The notes under the pieces were generated by a model. The model had not been told where the DNA came from, did not search any database, and saw only the letters and a program-made list of their open reading frames with translations. Positions 38,001-50,000 of a stretch of DNA of 64,000 nt are shown here, in pieces (positions within the stretch are counted from its first letter, which is position 1; each line of letters starts with the position of its first letter). The DNA is from Cryptomeria japonica (Eukaryota; Streptophyta; Pinopsida; Cupressales; Cupressaceae), in the NCBI RefSeq assembly GCF_030272615.1, contig NC_081412.1, positions 545,792,202 through 545,856,201 of the forward strand, written 5' to 3'. A program made the translations under genes and the position numbers.

Positions 38001-41000
38001 GTGGATAACTCAATGCTTTGATGCGATATTGCTGGAATCACAAGGGGGACTTACATTTGCTTGAATGCGGCTGGAACATGAAAATTTACTTGATTTGAAA
38101 AAAAGACAAAAGGGATTGAAGGTTAAGAGAAACCTAATCTACTCCTAAGATCAATGATGGCATTGGATCATGCTTTGGATGGACACATTCCTTAAACTGA
38201 TCTTTGCTTTTCCATGTTGCCAACAACTACACAAAACCGATGCAATCTTCCAAGGGAAATAAAAGATTTTCATATCATGAACATTCATGCAAATACCCAA
38301 TAACTTGAATAAACATATCCACAATTGAACTTGTAGTGTCATAAAATTGCAACCCTAGCAATTTTAACCACATTTGAGGCCCTCACCTTAGCGACAACAT
38401 CTTCTTTCCCACACTGAGATCTCTCTCTGCATCTTGCCCCATGAACCCTTCCTGTTTGAGCTCTGAGATAGTCTCAGGACCGTGTCTGGGCCCCAAGATA
38501 GTGTAGGACAGGGTCATGGCGTCCCTGTCCCCACCTCTTTGGGTGGCCCTAAGATGGGTCTGCTCGGTCCTGTTGTGACGTTTTCACACATCGCCCCATT
38601 GCAAATGGGGACCCCCTACTTTTTAGGCCCTCGCGGTCTTTTGGCTTGCGTTTTTTGGGGTCTTTTTGCAGCAGTCTCTTCAGCCTTTTTGCTTTGCAAG
38701 TGTTTGGGGGTCATATTGGTCAAGTCTGCCTTTCGTTTGAGCAAATTCGGCTAAGTCGAGGGCCTGTTTTGTCTTGTTTTTGGGTTTATGCCTTTTGTCC
38801 TAGATTTTAGGGGTTTTTGTTAGGGTTTTGAAGAAACCAAACATACGATTGGAATCAGGACCCTTCAAGGAACCTCCCAATAAAATTTGAGCCCAAACAG
38901 AGCAACTTTCTATTTTTAGAAAGTCCCTATTTTTTAGGGATTTTTCCGAGTCTCAGAATGTCGTCATTTTTCCAAAAATCAAACTTACTATTTTTAGTAA
39001 TTTCTATTTTTAGTAAGTTTCTATTTATAGTAAGTCATTCCTGCACCCTGTCTAGGGATCTAATGCTGACACCTGGAAGGTTTCTATTTTTGGAAAGTTA
39101 GTACTGGCAGGGTCAGTCAGATAAGGCGACAAGGATCAGATGTTCACAAACATTTCTAATTCCGGTAAGTCAGACAATAGACAGAGAAAGCCAGAAATTG
39201 ATCAAGTGCTAGAAGCCTATGCCTAAAATGGAAAGCTCAGAAATTCGCCGAATTGAAGATCCCAAGGACAAATTGAAAATTTCATGAATCCATGGCATAG
39301 TGGAAATTTCGCCCAAGTATGTAGTCAGGCGCCAAAATGGGTTTCCTAAAGACAGAAGGAAAATCCACGAATCTCTGGCACTGGCAAAATCCCGCCCAAG
39401 TCTGGAATTGGGCGCCAAAATGGGATTCCCAAAGACAAAAGGAAAATCCATGAATCTCGAGCACTGGCAAAATTCTGCCCAAGTCTGGAGTCAGGCGCTG
39501 AATTGAAGATCCCAAGGACAAGAGGAAAAATCCATGAATCCATGGACAGGGAAAATGCGCCCAAGTCTGGAGTCAGGCGTTGAAATGGAGAAGCCAAGGA
39601 CAGGTGGAAAAATCTGCGAGTCCATGGACAGAGGGAAAATGCGCCCAAGTCTGGAGTTGGGCGCTGAAATGGAGAAGCCAAGGAGAGGTGGAAAAATCCG
39701 CGAGTCCATGGAGAAAGCAAAAATGCTCCCAAGTTTGGAGTCAGGCGTTGAAATGAGATTCCCAAGGAGAGAAGGAAAATCCATGAATCCTTGGCATAGT
39801 GAAAATTTCACCCAAGCTAAAAAATTGAAATTTTGCCTAAGGCATGGAATCCAAGGAGTCAAGGAGGAATAAAAAGAAAAATTCCCCTCGGGCGAATTTC
39901 CGAATTTGCTATTTTTAGACACTAGATCTCGACGAAGTATGGAAATTTTTATAGATTCGGAATCGGGATGAAATTCTCCATCCAATGAACCTGGCTCCTA
40001 AATTTTAGGAGGATCCCTAAAAAATAGGGATGTTGAAAAGAGGACATGGACAATTTACAAAACAATGAATTCCTTCCTTAGGAGGAATTTCCGCCCCAAC
40101 CTTGTGGAGGGCGCTAGAATGAAGAGTGCATGGAGAAACAGGCAAATTGCAAGAGTCCTTGACCAAGGCATTTTAGCGCCCAAGTGATAGAAGGAGCGCC
40201 AGATAGAGGGATGCAAGGAATCCATGGAATTGAAAGAATTGAGGGTGCTAGAATGAAGAGTGCATGGAGAAACAGGCAAATTGCAAGAGTCCTTGACCAA
40301 GGCATTTTAGCGCCCAAGTGATAGAAGGAGCGCCAGATAGAGGGATGCAAGGAATCCATGGAATTGAAAGAATTCCCCACCAAGTGTAAAATGCCGCCTA
40401 GGAACACAGGAGTGCGCTAAAATGATCTTCTCATGGACAGTGTACAAAGAGATGAATTCCTTCGTCAGGGAAGAATTGCACCCAAGGAGAAGAAATTCCA
40501 GGAAAGGACATAGTTCTTGGAAATCATGAAAATTGGCTAAGGTATGAAGAATTTCCTTCCTCAAGGTAAGGAACAAATTTCTTTCCAAAGGAGAATTCCT
40601 CCACAACAAGAAATCACATCCAAGGATGAATTGAAGATAAAATTTCCAAGGCAAGGAAGGAATCAGGGATGAACTAAACAAGAAATTTCCCTCGGGAAAA
40701 GTTTTTAAAAATCCATTCTCGGGCATCAAATCACATCCAAATTTCTCAACTTTTTACAGATTTGGATTCGTAGGAGAATTTTCTCTCTCCTAGACCGTGG
40801 AACCCTAATTTGGAAATTTTCCTAAAAAATAGGAAATGTGCAGAATTGATGAAAAACTTTCTCTAAGCAAGGAAAGTTGAAGAGACTTCAGGAAAATTCT
40901 TCCTGAATCGAATTTTCCCTCTCCAACAATTCCAGATGTGCAGGAGCGGATATACAACGGTGGGGTCCACTTGCATGGTGAGGATTTATTGAACACATGG

Positions 41001-44000
41001 CAGTAGAGTGGTGCATTCATTACTGGAATATTTGACCAAATGGCGACCCGGTCATTGCATGTTGAATTTATGGCAGATTCCTTTTGCATGCAGCTGCCGC
41101 ATGTGGAAATGATGGATCATTTATGACATAATGGGGTGATTTTTGCATGGATGAATATTCAACGCATGTTGGGCGAATTTGAAGGAGGTGGTGCATTTAA
41201 TGCGCAATGGATGCTATTTTGGGTACTTTTGAATTAATTGTATATGGGCATGATGGGTTATTAATTGGAGATTCCCACCTTGTTGCATCTTGAGTGGAGA
41301 ATCTTTTAGGGAAAACCCTAATTAGGGTTTGCATGTAATCATGGCTTGAGGCCTATATAAAGGAGTGACCCCCTCATTTGTAGAGGAGGGAGCTTTGTAT
41401 GAAATTGTTGCGATAAGTTTTTTGAGAAAATAATAGTGAAACATTGTTCTCTGATGGTGTCCACTTGAATTATTTTTTCAAAGCTTGCATGGTTTCACCT
41501 TCCTCGCTTAGATTAGAAATAGTAAAGTGCTTTGATTTCAATGGAGAATGTAATGGTGTCTGATGAATTTCCATGGTTCATACTTTTTGCATCTTTCTGA
41601 TTGTAAGTTGCAGTGTAAAGTTAGTCTGAGCCCCCTAAATTTGTGCTGAGTTCGATTGTGGATAGTCGTTTGGATTGCGTCGTTTTTGGGTATTCAAATG
41701 TACTTTCTCGATTTGAAAATCCTCTAGCATCCCCAGAAGATTGCACCGGTTCTTGTGGAGTTGTAGGTGATCTTGGTGAAGCAGAGCTTGGTTTATTTGG
41801 AATTTGTCCACCAGAGCACTATTCATTGTTATCACTGCTCTTAGGAGTAGATTTAGATCCAAGCCCTTTCCCCTTTAATTTCAGTTCATTTTAGTCCGTT
41901 TGAAGCAGCAACATCGCAAAATTGTCATATCCGATGATGGAGTTCTAGCCACAACAAAGAAGTGAAAGAATGATGCAAACGTAAGGCTCCTTGGATTACC
42001 AACAAACACATTAGCCGATTGAGTCACGTCCGTAGCATAAAGGAACCTTGGAGTCGATTGTTTGAACTTCTTGCAATCTTAGCATGCAATCATACTTTGA
42101 TCAAGAGAGAGTGAAGTGACCGTTAGGCAACTTTATTCTGTGTTCGACGCTGTCATAAAAAACACATCAACAGGGCCCTTTTGCATAATTTGTTCTTCGG
42201 GGTTTGCATTCTTCTTTGTTGGCCTTCAGTGGATGAAAAGTAATCCTCTAGGCATGTATAAAAGAAGATTCAATTCCCTCATTCGACAACAACAAGGGGG
42301 ATATTGGAACACAATACAGGAATTCAAGTAGAAGGTCTTCATTATCATCATCAAGCATTCAAGCATTCAAGTCTTCTTCATTCATCCCTTGGAGCAACAT
42401 TACAACATTCATTTGCAAGTATATGTGTGTGTTAGGGTTTTGTCATGTTACATGTCATTTCATACAACACTTGTGATTTCATTCAAGAAACAAAGCAATC
42501 ATCATTAACAAATTGCAGATCTACAAGGTATACATTTCCATTGTTTACATTCAAGCATTTGCAATTACTTTCTTTCAAGGTTGATTCCTCAACCGGGGTT
42601 TGATTGAGGCAAACCCCTATCCACAACCCTTCTTCCCTTCTTTTCTGTGTGTAGGTTGCATGTGCACAACTGTATTTTCAGATTTGGACTCCATTTACAG
42701 AGGTGGAAAAACCCTTTTCGTTTCGCAGATTTTTCGGAGGACCGTGTGCACTTTCAAGTTTCAACACTGTCCTGATGACTTCTCTCCAAATTTGCAAGGC
42801 AGATCTATATCAGTCTAAATATCTCAAATTCAAAGTTACAGCGCGATCTAGAACCGCTAGCTCCTCATTTCACTTATTTTATCTCTCTTCCCTACATAGT
42901 CAACAAGTCAACTTTCCCATTTACAAAAGAGGGCAAATCACACTTCAACCCTCCACTTGGAATTCACATCCTTGTTTCCCTTGGATTTGGATATAGTGGA
43001 TTCAAGCCCCTCTTTTGAACGTAAAGTTCCTCCAAGCGAAAATCATCCTAGTGACTTCCTTTCTCTCTCCTAGGTGGGGAGTCACTAGGGTTCAATTTTC
43101 CACTTTACAGAACTTAGCACATTTTAATGTTTAGGATAACTATGCACTGCAATTGAAAATCATCCAACCACAAATAGTTTGAACCAAGGAATTATCAACA
43201 TCCACACATTACTCCATCACAATCAATGAACTTCATCCAACATGAGGATATAACAAGAAACCATACAATATGCAAAAGAAACACCACCATTCACCATAAA
43301 TTCAATGAAAAGTATGTTTATTTATATGCTTGCCAACAATTTCTGCCTTCTCCTCCTACTCTACTCTAACTGTAAACTGCTATCTAATGTCTTCTACTAC
43401 TAACTATTGAGTTTTACAAATGAAGAGAGCAAGCCTTTTGTAGAGAGCCCTTTACAAATGAATGGCCAGGATCAAACCCAAATCAACGACCAAGATTAGA
43501 AGATAAAACCCTAATTACAGTTAGTTATAACTAACTTTGCATTACATTTAATACTTGACCAATGATAAAATTACATTTTTTAAGGACATGTGTCCCTCCT
43601 TGAATTCTAACCCATAGGAATCGAGGTTAGGAAAGATAAACAATATTTGATGAAGTGACATGTGTCACTTGCTTCACTCTTGTTTGAGTCAAGTTCATTG
43701 AACTTGGGCATGTTGATCTTGATTGATGAATGAAGATGAGTTGTCACCACCTCAGTCACTGGCACGCCTGGTAACTCATCACAAGTGTGTGGCAGACTGC
43801 TCTTGACCTTGATCATTGTATTGATGATTGATCTCATCGTCCTTGTCATGATATCTCTCTCTTGCATTGATCAATCCTCCTCGCCTTGCTAAAGTGCTGG
43901 GGAGAGCTTTCCTTCTTTGTTGCAATGTTTCCTTGAAACACTTGCAGCCTGCTCCTTCACCCTCTTCCTTTGTCGCTTGCAAGACAAACAAACACAACAT

Positions 44001-47000
44001 TAAAGACATGATATAGACTGACAAACCCTCAATCTAATATGCATCCTAAATAATGGCAAAATGGTGACTTGGTCTCTGATTTGTATTGTTTTAAGGTTTG
44101 AGACCTGATTTGAGATTTTGTTTTGAATTGCTTCCTCTTTCTTGATGGAAATCGCTGTGATAATAGATTGAATCGTCCTCTCCTTGACTGAATTCACCCT
44201 ATTACTTGATTGAATTGTCTTTTCCCTGACGGGGATTGTTGTGATTGATTTGCTCATGAACCAAATTTGTTTGAGATGATCAAATGAAATGATCATTTGT
44301 CCTCTTTATAAGAACCTTATTCCTTAATGGTTTACATCCCTAGGAAGACGACATGTTTATGAACATTTAATCAATTTTATCACTTAATGTGCTTTTAGAC
44401 CTCCTTGCTGGTTGTGCTCACACCTCGCCTTGGTCATGGATTTTAGAAGGGCGTGGATTCTTGAAGGGCATGGATTTTGGTGGGTTGTGGATTTTCATCA
44501 CCCAAGGATAATTTACTCGCCTTCAAGTCATCGATTGCTTTGATCGTTTCATCCCTTCATCACACTTAGTCGTTTACTTGATCGAATATCATGATGTTGC
44601 ACTTACCCTTATCAAGTCTTGGTTTATGCCAACTCAAGGATAAACTTGCTCACATCCACCTCCAAGTCGTGGATTCTCTAGTTCATGGATTTTGTAAGTG
44701 GAGGATAGTCATCATTACTATTCAATCTTGCCAACTCCAACACTTAGTCTATCAATTCACCCTCAATATGATGTTGATCTTCATTCTCCAAACAAGGATT
44801 GAGTAAGTTCATCATTTCTTCTTCATTTTAAGGATCAACCTTGTCTTCTTCACGCTTGAGGCATGGTTTTTTAGCAAGTCATGTATGTGCTCAAATCATT
44901 GATTGATCGTCGTCACTCACCTTCAACATCAAGATCTCTTCATCAAATTCACTTCAAGGCATTTTCATTATCGTTCATAAAGGCATTTGGATAGCATCAC
45001 TCTCACTCATTATTACCTTCAAAGTTCTTCAAGCCTTGGACCTCCACAAGTCGTGGATTTTGGCAACTCAAGGATTAAAGTCATCACTCACCTTCTTAGG
45101 TCGTGGATTTTAGCAACTCAAGGATAGACATTGCGAGTGTGACCTCCACCTCGACTTGATCTTCATTTCACTTCACCTAGTTCAAGATTGTTCATCGACA
45201 CTAGAGGATGATGCAACTCACTCGATCAACACCTTCAATGACTCTCAATTGTGAATTTCTTGCACTCAATGACTAGTTGGAGTCATCATCACTAGGTTGT
45301 GGATTTCCATTAGTCGTGGGTTTTGGTGACTCAGGGACAAACTCAATGACTTGCACTTCAAGTTGATTTCATCATTCCTTGCTCAAGTTGATCATCAAAG
45401 ACCTTTTCTTGCAAACTTGGGGGATTATAAGGCTAAATTCAATTAAGTGCAACCTTTGTTCACCATCACCTCAAGGTCACCAAGTCGTGGATTCTGCTTG
45501 GTCGTGGTTTTTATGACGTGGTGGATAAAACTCAATTTTATCTCTCAAGTTCATTGATTTCACCAAGTGAAAGATAGTATTATTACAAGATCGACTTGGT
45601 GCTGCATTTCTCTTCATCATGACTTGAGGGTGTCTTGCTCACCTGACTACTCATCACACCTAAGAGTCAGCTTGACTTGACCTAAGAGTTGCATTGTGAA
45701 TCATCATCCAATGACTACCTTGACTCTCACCTATCACCTGAGCATTTAGAGCTAAGAAGACTCCAAACTAGTTCAAAGGGGGACATAACTGCTGCTAGAT
45801 TTCCTAACTTGATCACATCCTGATGACAAAGGCATTGCGTCTCCTCACAAGAAAGAGGTTAAAGATACCAAAATTATTACCAAGCTAGATGAATAAGCTA
45901 AAACAACTATGTTACGAGAAAAAAAGTGGGGATTCCCATTTGCAATGAGGTGATGTTTGAAAAAGTCACAACACTTAGCTAATTTGCAATGCATAACCTT
46001 CACAAACTCAGATTCAAATAAACCACACAAAATTGCATGCTTTGCTTTCTTATTATTGTCACTTTCTTTCTTCCTATCTTGATCCTTTGGAGGATTTGAT
46101 AGAGGTGTGTCTCCATTTACAATCGATTGCCAAATATCATATCCTAGGGCATTCAAATAGGTTTCCATATTTATCCTCCAAAAGGGATAATTTGTCCCAT
46201 CATAGAATGGTGCCTTGTTTGATGAGAATATGTATCCTTCTTGCCCAACCAGAAGTGCTCTTATAGGTCTACCTTCAAGTGGTTTGGTCATATCCGAAGG
46301 AACCTGCTATGATACCAATTGAAGAGCACTCAGTTATACTAAGAGTGGGGGGGTTGTGAATCAGTATAACAACAACCTTTTCCATTTCATTACTTAATGA
46401 ACTGCAATTGCAATACTTCAAAACTTAATCATCCACAATAGTACCATAAATGTTGTTGGAAATATTGTCATTGATGTAAAAGATGAAAGAGAAAGATTAT
46501 TGAAGATTTTCGTTGATGTCAAAAAGATATTCATTATGTTGATGAATGAAGGAAATTGTTGGAAATATTATCATCAATGTCAAAAGTGAAAAGACGGGAT
46601 TGTTTATGTCAAAAGTAAATAAATGAGATTATTGGATTAATTATTATTGATACTGTCATTGATGTTAAAGGAGAAACAACACAACTCAACCTTTGGGGAA
46701 TGGATTGGCATGGTGGATAAAAGGTAAACTAACAAAGGAAAAGAGGAGGAAACAATATCTACTCAATGTGGGAAATAGATGGGTTGAGACTCGGTGACAA
46801 GGTGAATGGGTTATAGAAGGATTGGGAATTACAATTGGTGTTATATTGATAAATGGTGTGTTTCATAAAGGTGATCAAATTGTGGTCTATGGAATGCAGG
46901 GTCCCATTACATGAACATCATAAGGAGTTGAAGGCTACAGAGGGAATTAAGATAACCTATTGTTGAACATATATAGGAAATCATTGTTAAAGAAGTACTT

Positions 47001-50000
47001 GCTATTGCAGATTTGGGATGAAAGGATTTTAAATAAATAGAAAATTCATATTTATTGGGCCGATCCTCTTCCTTGTCATGCCCCAACCCTAGAATGAATG
47101 ACAAATAAATAAAATATATATATATACATCTTGGTCGTCAATCCTAGAACTAAGTGCATAAAGTTAATTCTAAGCGGCAATCATCCTTAAACAAATTCTA
47201 ACAATAATGTTTCAAATAGCTACGATTTAATGAAGGGTTAGTGGGTAGTATGGATGAGACGCCACTTTTGGGCAAGAGACATTACCGGGGGAAAGAGACA
47301 TGGCTCTTCACTTCTCTTAAGGCTATATAAGGCAAATATTCATTGGGGAAAAGTCATCAGCACATCAGAAAAACATCAATCAAAAAAGCAGTTCGAATCC
47401 TCCAGCACATATAGACTAAAACAATAGCATCAAACATCAAATCAGTCAAGGTTACAACCGGTCGATCAAGAAACAACATTTGAGAGATTTTATTATATTC
47501 CTTACAATCCGATATTCTTGGTATAAATAATACTCACATATATTTGTCAATCCATTATATATATATATGTTTATATGTTGATGTTGCTTAGTAAGATTTA
47601 TGCTTAAGTGTATGCCTCTATGGTAGTTAATATATATGCATACTGTATGAAGTCCACCTTGCGGGAGGGGGATTGAGGTGCATCTTTTCAAATGATTGTA
47701 TCTATTTCAAAGAGGTGCATCTTTTCATGAAGACCCAAAGATATAAAAGAGAGTAGGATTTTGTGGAGAATGAGTGAAATATAAAAAGAAAAATCATTCA
47801 TCACAAAAAGATGAAGTAAAGAATCAAGAAGATTATATCATGCAGATTTGTATCAAAGATTACAAGTCTTTATTGAATTTTATTAGATGTAGAGCAAAAA
47901 AATAAGTGAATAAAAGTAGTGTTGTTGCAAATCAAAAGTAGACTATTATAAAGGATAAATCAGATATATATTGAAGACTACGAGTAGATTTGTGAAGAGG
48001 GATCTCTTGCAAGATTTAGAAGGATTTGGAGCAAGCATATTGGAGTGTGTATTTAAGCAGACTCATGGGGACTTCTTGAGCAGATTTGGTCAAGGGTATG
48101 AGCAGATTTGGTCAAGGGTATTCCATAAAGAATGAATGCTTGATCAAATAAAGTCCAAATGATGTCTCTTTTATACTTGCAAAATGCACCCTCACCAACA
48201 GCTACCTCTCTTCATGCTGGTTGGCAAAGACAGCAATTAATTATTTCATTTAATTTAAGTTTTCATTATCAAAATGGTGCGCAAAACAATTTTATTTATT
48301 TAATTTTCTTCCCAAGAAAATGGGTGCCTAAGCTGCAAGAGGTCAGCCCTTTAGAAATTTGATTTTCAAATTTAAGTTAATCAAAATTGGGCACCACAAG
48401 GAGGGAGGTCGGCCACAACAATAAATAATTATTCTGTAATTTGGAACTCAACAATAGATATGCAATTTATCTCCTCCTTGCTCGATGAAATCTCGATCGT
48501 AGTGCCATAAATTTGGCACAAGCTAACCTCCATCAAATATGCCACAAAATGCTATTTGACATCAATGACAATAATTTCCAACATCTAGTAGCTGTTGACT
48601 AAGTTCTACCAATCCTAGCTTGTTGATGTGAAATAGATATAATTATAATGTTGTAAGTGTACTTGCTAGATGAAGTTTGTCTCGGCCTTTGTGTTTTGAT
48701 TTAAATATCCTTCCTTGTCTCTGTCATGAAATTGCATTGAAACTATAGTTTTTGTTCTCATTGTGAAATGATTATTAATATGGTCCATGGGCTATAACAG
48801 GTAGGAAATTAGCTAAATAGATATTTGTTTTCTTGGTTCTACCATTTTTTATGCTGTATAATAAGTGAAAGTCTTGCATATGGTTGATCTGTTTTTTATA
48901 TTACTGTAACCATGGATGATTTATAATTGCTTATGATTGAAATGGATGATTGTTTCTTTTACTAAATATGTGATTTTAATGCATTTCTTGACCAATGGTG
49001 TGAAGCTAATTGTTGATGGCCTTGTTGAAAGTTTTGGTGACAAGCAATTGGATGTTTGAATTTAGTTAATTCCTCCAAAGTGCACTCGGAGGCATTATTC
49101 TAAATGTTAAATAGTTGTTCAAGATCAAGTAGTCCTAAGATTCAAAGAAAATGGAATCGGTGCTTGAATTCTTTGATTGTGTACTATTTCAATCATCACT
49201 TTGAAAATGATTCAAAGCATTTGTGAAAATCTTTGACGAATCTTGCTAGTGAGAGAAGCAGAGCATAAATCTAGGGTAGAAATCTGCACACCCCAAAATA
49301 CATCAAAGTTTTGAAATGCTATTGGTGCAGTCTAGTCACAAATGTCTTGCATGTGTGCAAAATCAACATAAACTTGTGTCATCAATAATGTATTCAGGAT
49401 ACCTGATTTTCTAAATTGCAAGCACAGACTTGGCATTACTCATAACTATCTGAGATTCGCAGTCTCTGGAATTTGTTGAATATGTTGTTGATGCTCCATT
49501 TCTCCGAGTGATAACTGCCATAAATCAATTCATGAATAAATTGTAATACATTTCTCATGGGAGCTTGAAAGTATCAAGAGCACTTACACTGAAGGCATCA
49601 TGAATCACTCAGATGGATCCACATTTGCTTAGTATGTTGTTTTATATATGTCAAGGCTTGGTGAAAAATTTAGTGCTGTGCATATTCTCTTATAAGTTAT
49701 CAATGCAGAGGATTGGATACTTGTTTTAAACATTGATCTTATTGAAGGTACAATATCTAATGAACACGCGCTATGTTCTATTGTTATTTGTGCTAACAAA
49801 TTTTTTGAAGGACATGCTCTTGCGCCATATACTTTTTTGCAATCTTGAATATGGTGCATTATTTCATCAGTTTTGCATCAACCAGAGTTTAACAATGAGA
49901 ATCTTCAAAACTGCGGTTTCATCAATTTAAAAACTTTATGTGAACAATAGAAAGTTAGAAAAATATGTGTAAGGGACCACAGATAAATTAAATTGGATAA

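Larger units (their letters stand above)
38571..42172 (+). mobile_element. Solo LTR, 3.6 kb, TGTTGTGACG family
   Basis: It starts TGTTGTGACG and ends ACACATCAACA. The flanks GGTCC (38,566-38,570) and GGGCC (42,173-42,177) match at 4 of 5 positions. U3 carries an ~83-bp array and a 133-bp duplication; the promoter has the telomere-motif palindrome at 41,313 and a TATA box at 41,354. No coding region was found. Confidence 0.85.
38337..43151. mobile_element. Unclassified insertion surrounding solo LTR 38,571-42,172
   Basis: The outer LTR's homology stops near 38,330 and resumes near 43,150. The intervening flanks (38,337-38,570 and 42,173-43,151) start TGTCATAAAATTGC and include a TATA-like gtataaaaga near 42,257, suggesting an older LTR. 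No target duplication could be matched, so the class is uncertain. Confidence 0.4.
37861..45973 (-). mobile_element. Solo LTR of the TGTTGTGACG family, with nested insertions, inside a Copia gag
   Basis: In minus sense it starts TGTTGTGACT at 45,973 and ends ACACATCAACA at 37,861. The CTTAG duplication is perfect (37,856-37,860 and 45,974-45,978), and the Copia gag frame continues across it without a shift. The LTR itself is interrupted from about 38,337 to 43,151 by another insertion that contains solo LTR 38,571-42,172. U3 holds a 'gtcgtggattttggcaactc' array (44.4-45.5 kb). Confidence 0.9.

Noticed and set aside
39209-39985. Overlapping ORFs with repeated FPLVLGIF/FHLSLASPFQR strings
   Set aside because: They are produced by the ~83-bp tandem array in an LTR U3, with no start context or family match.
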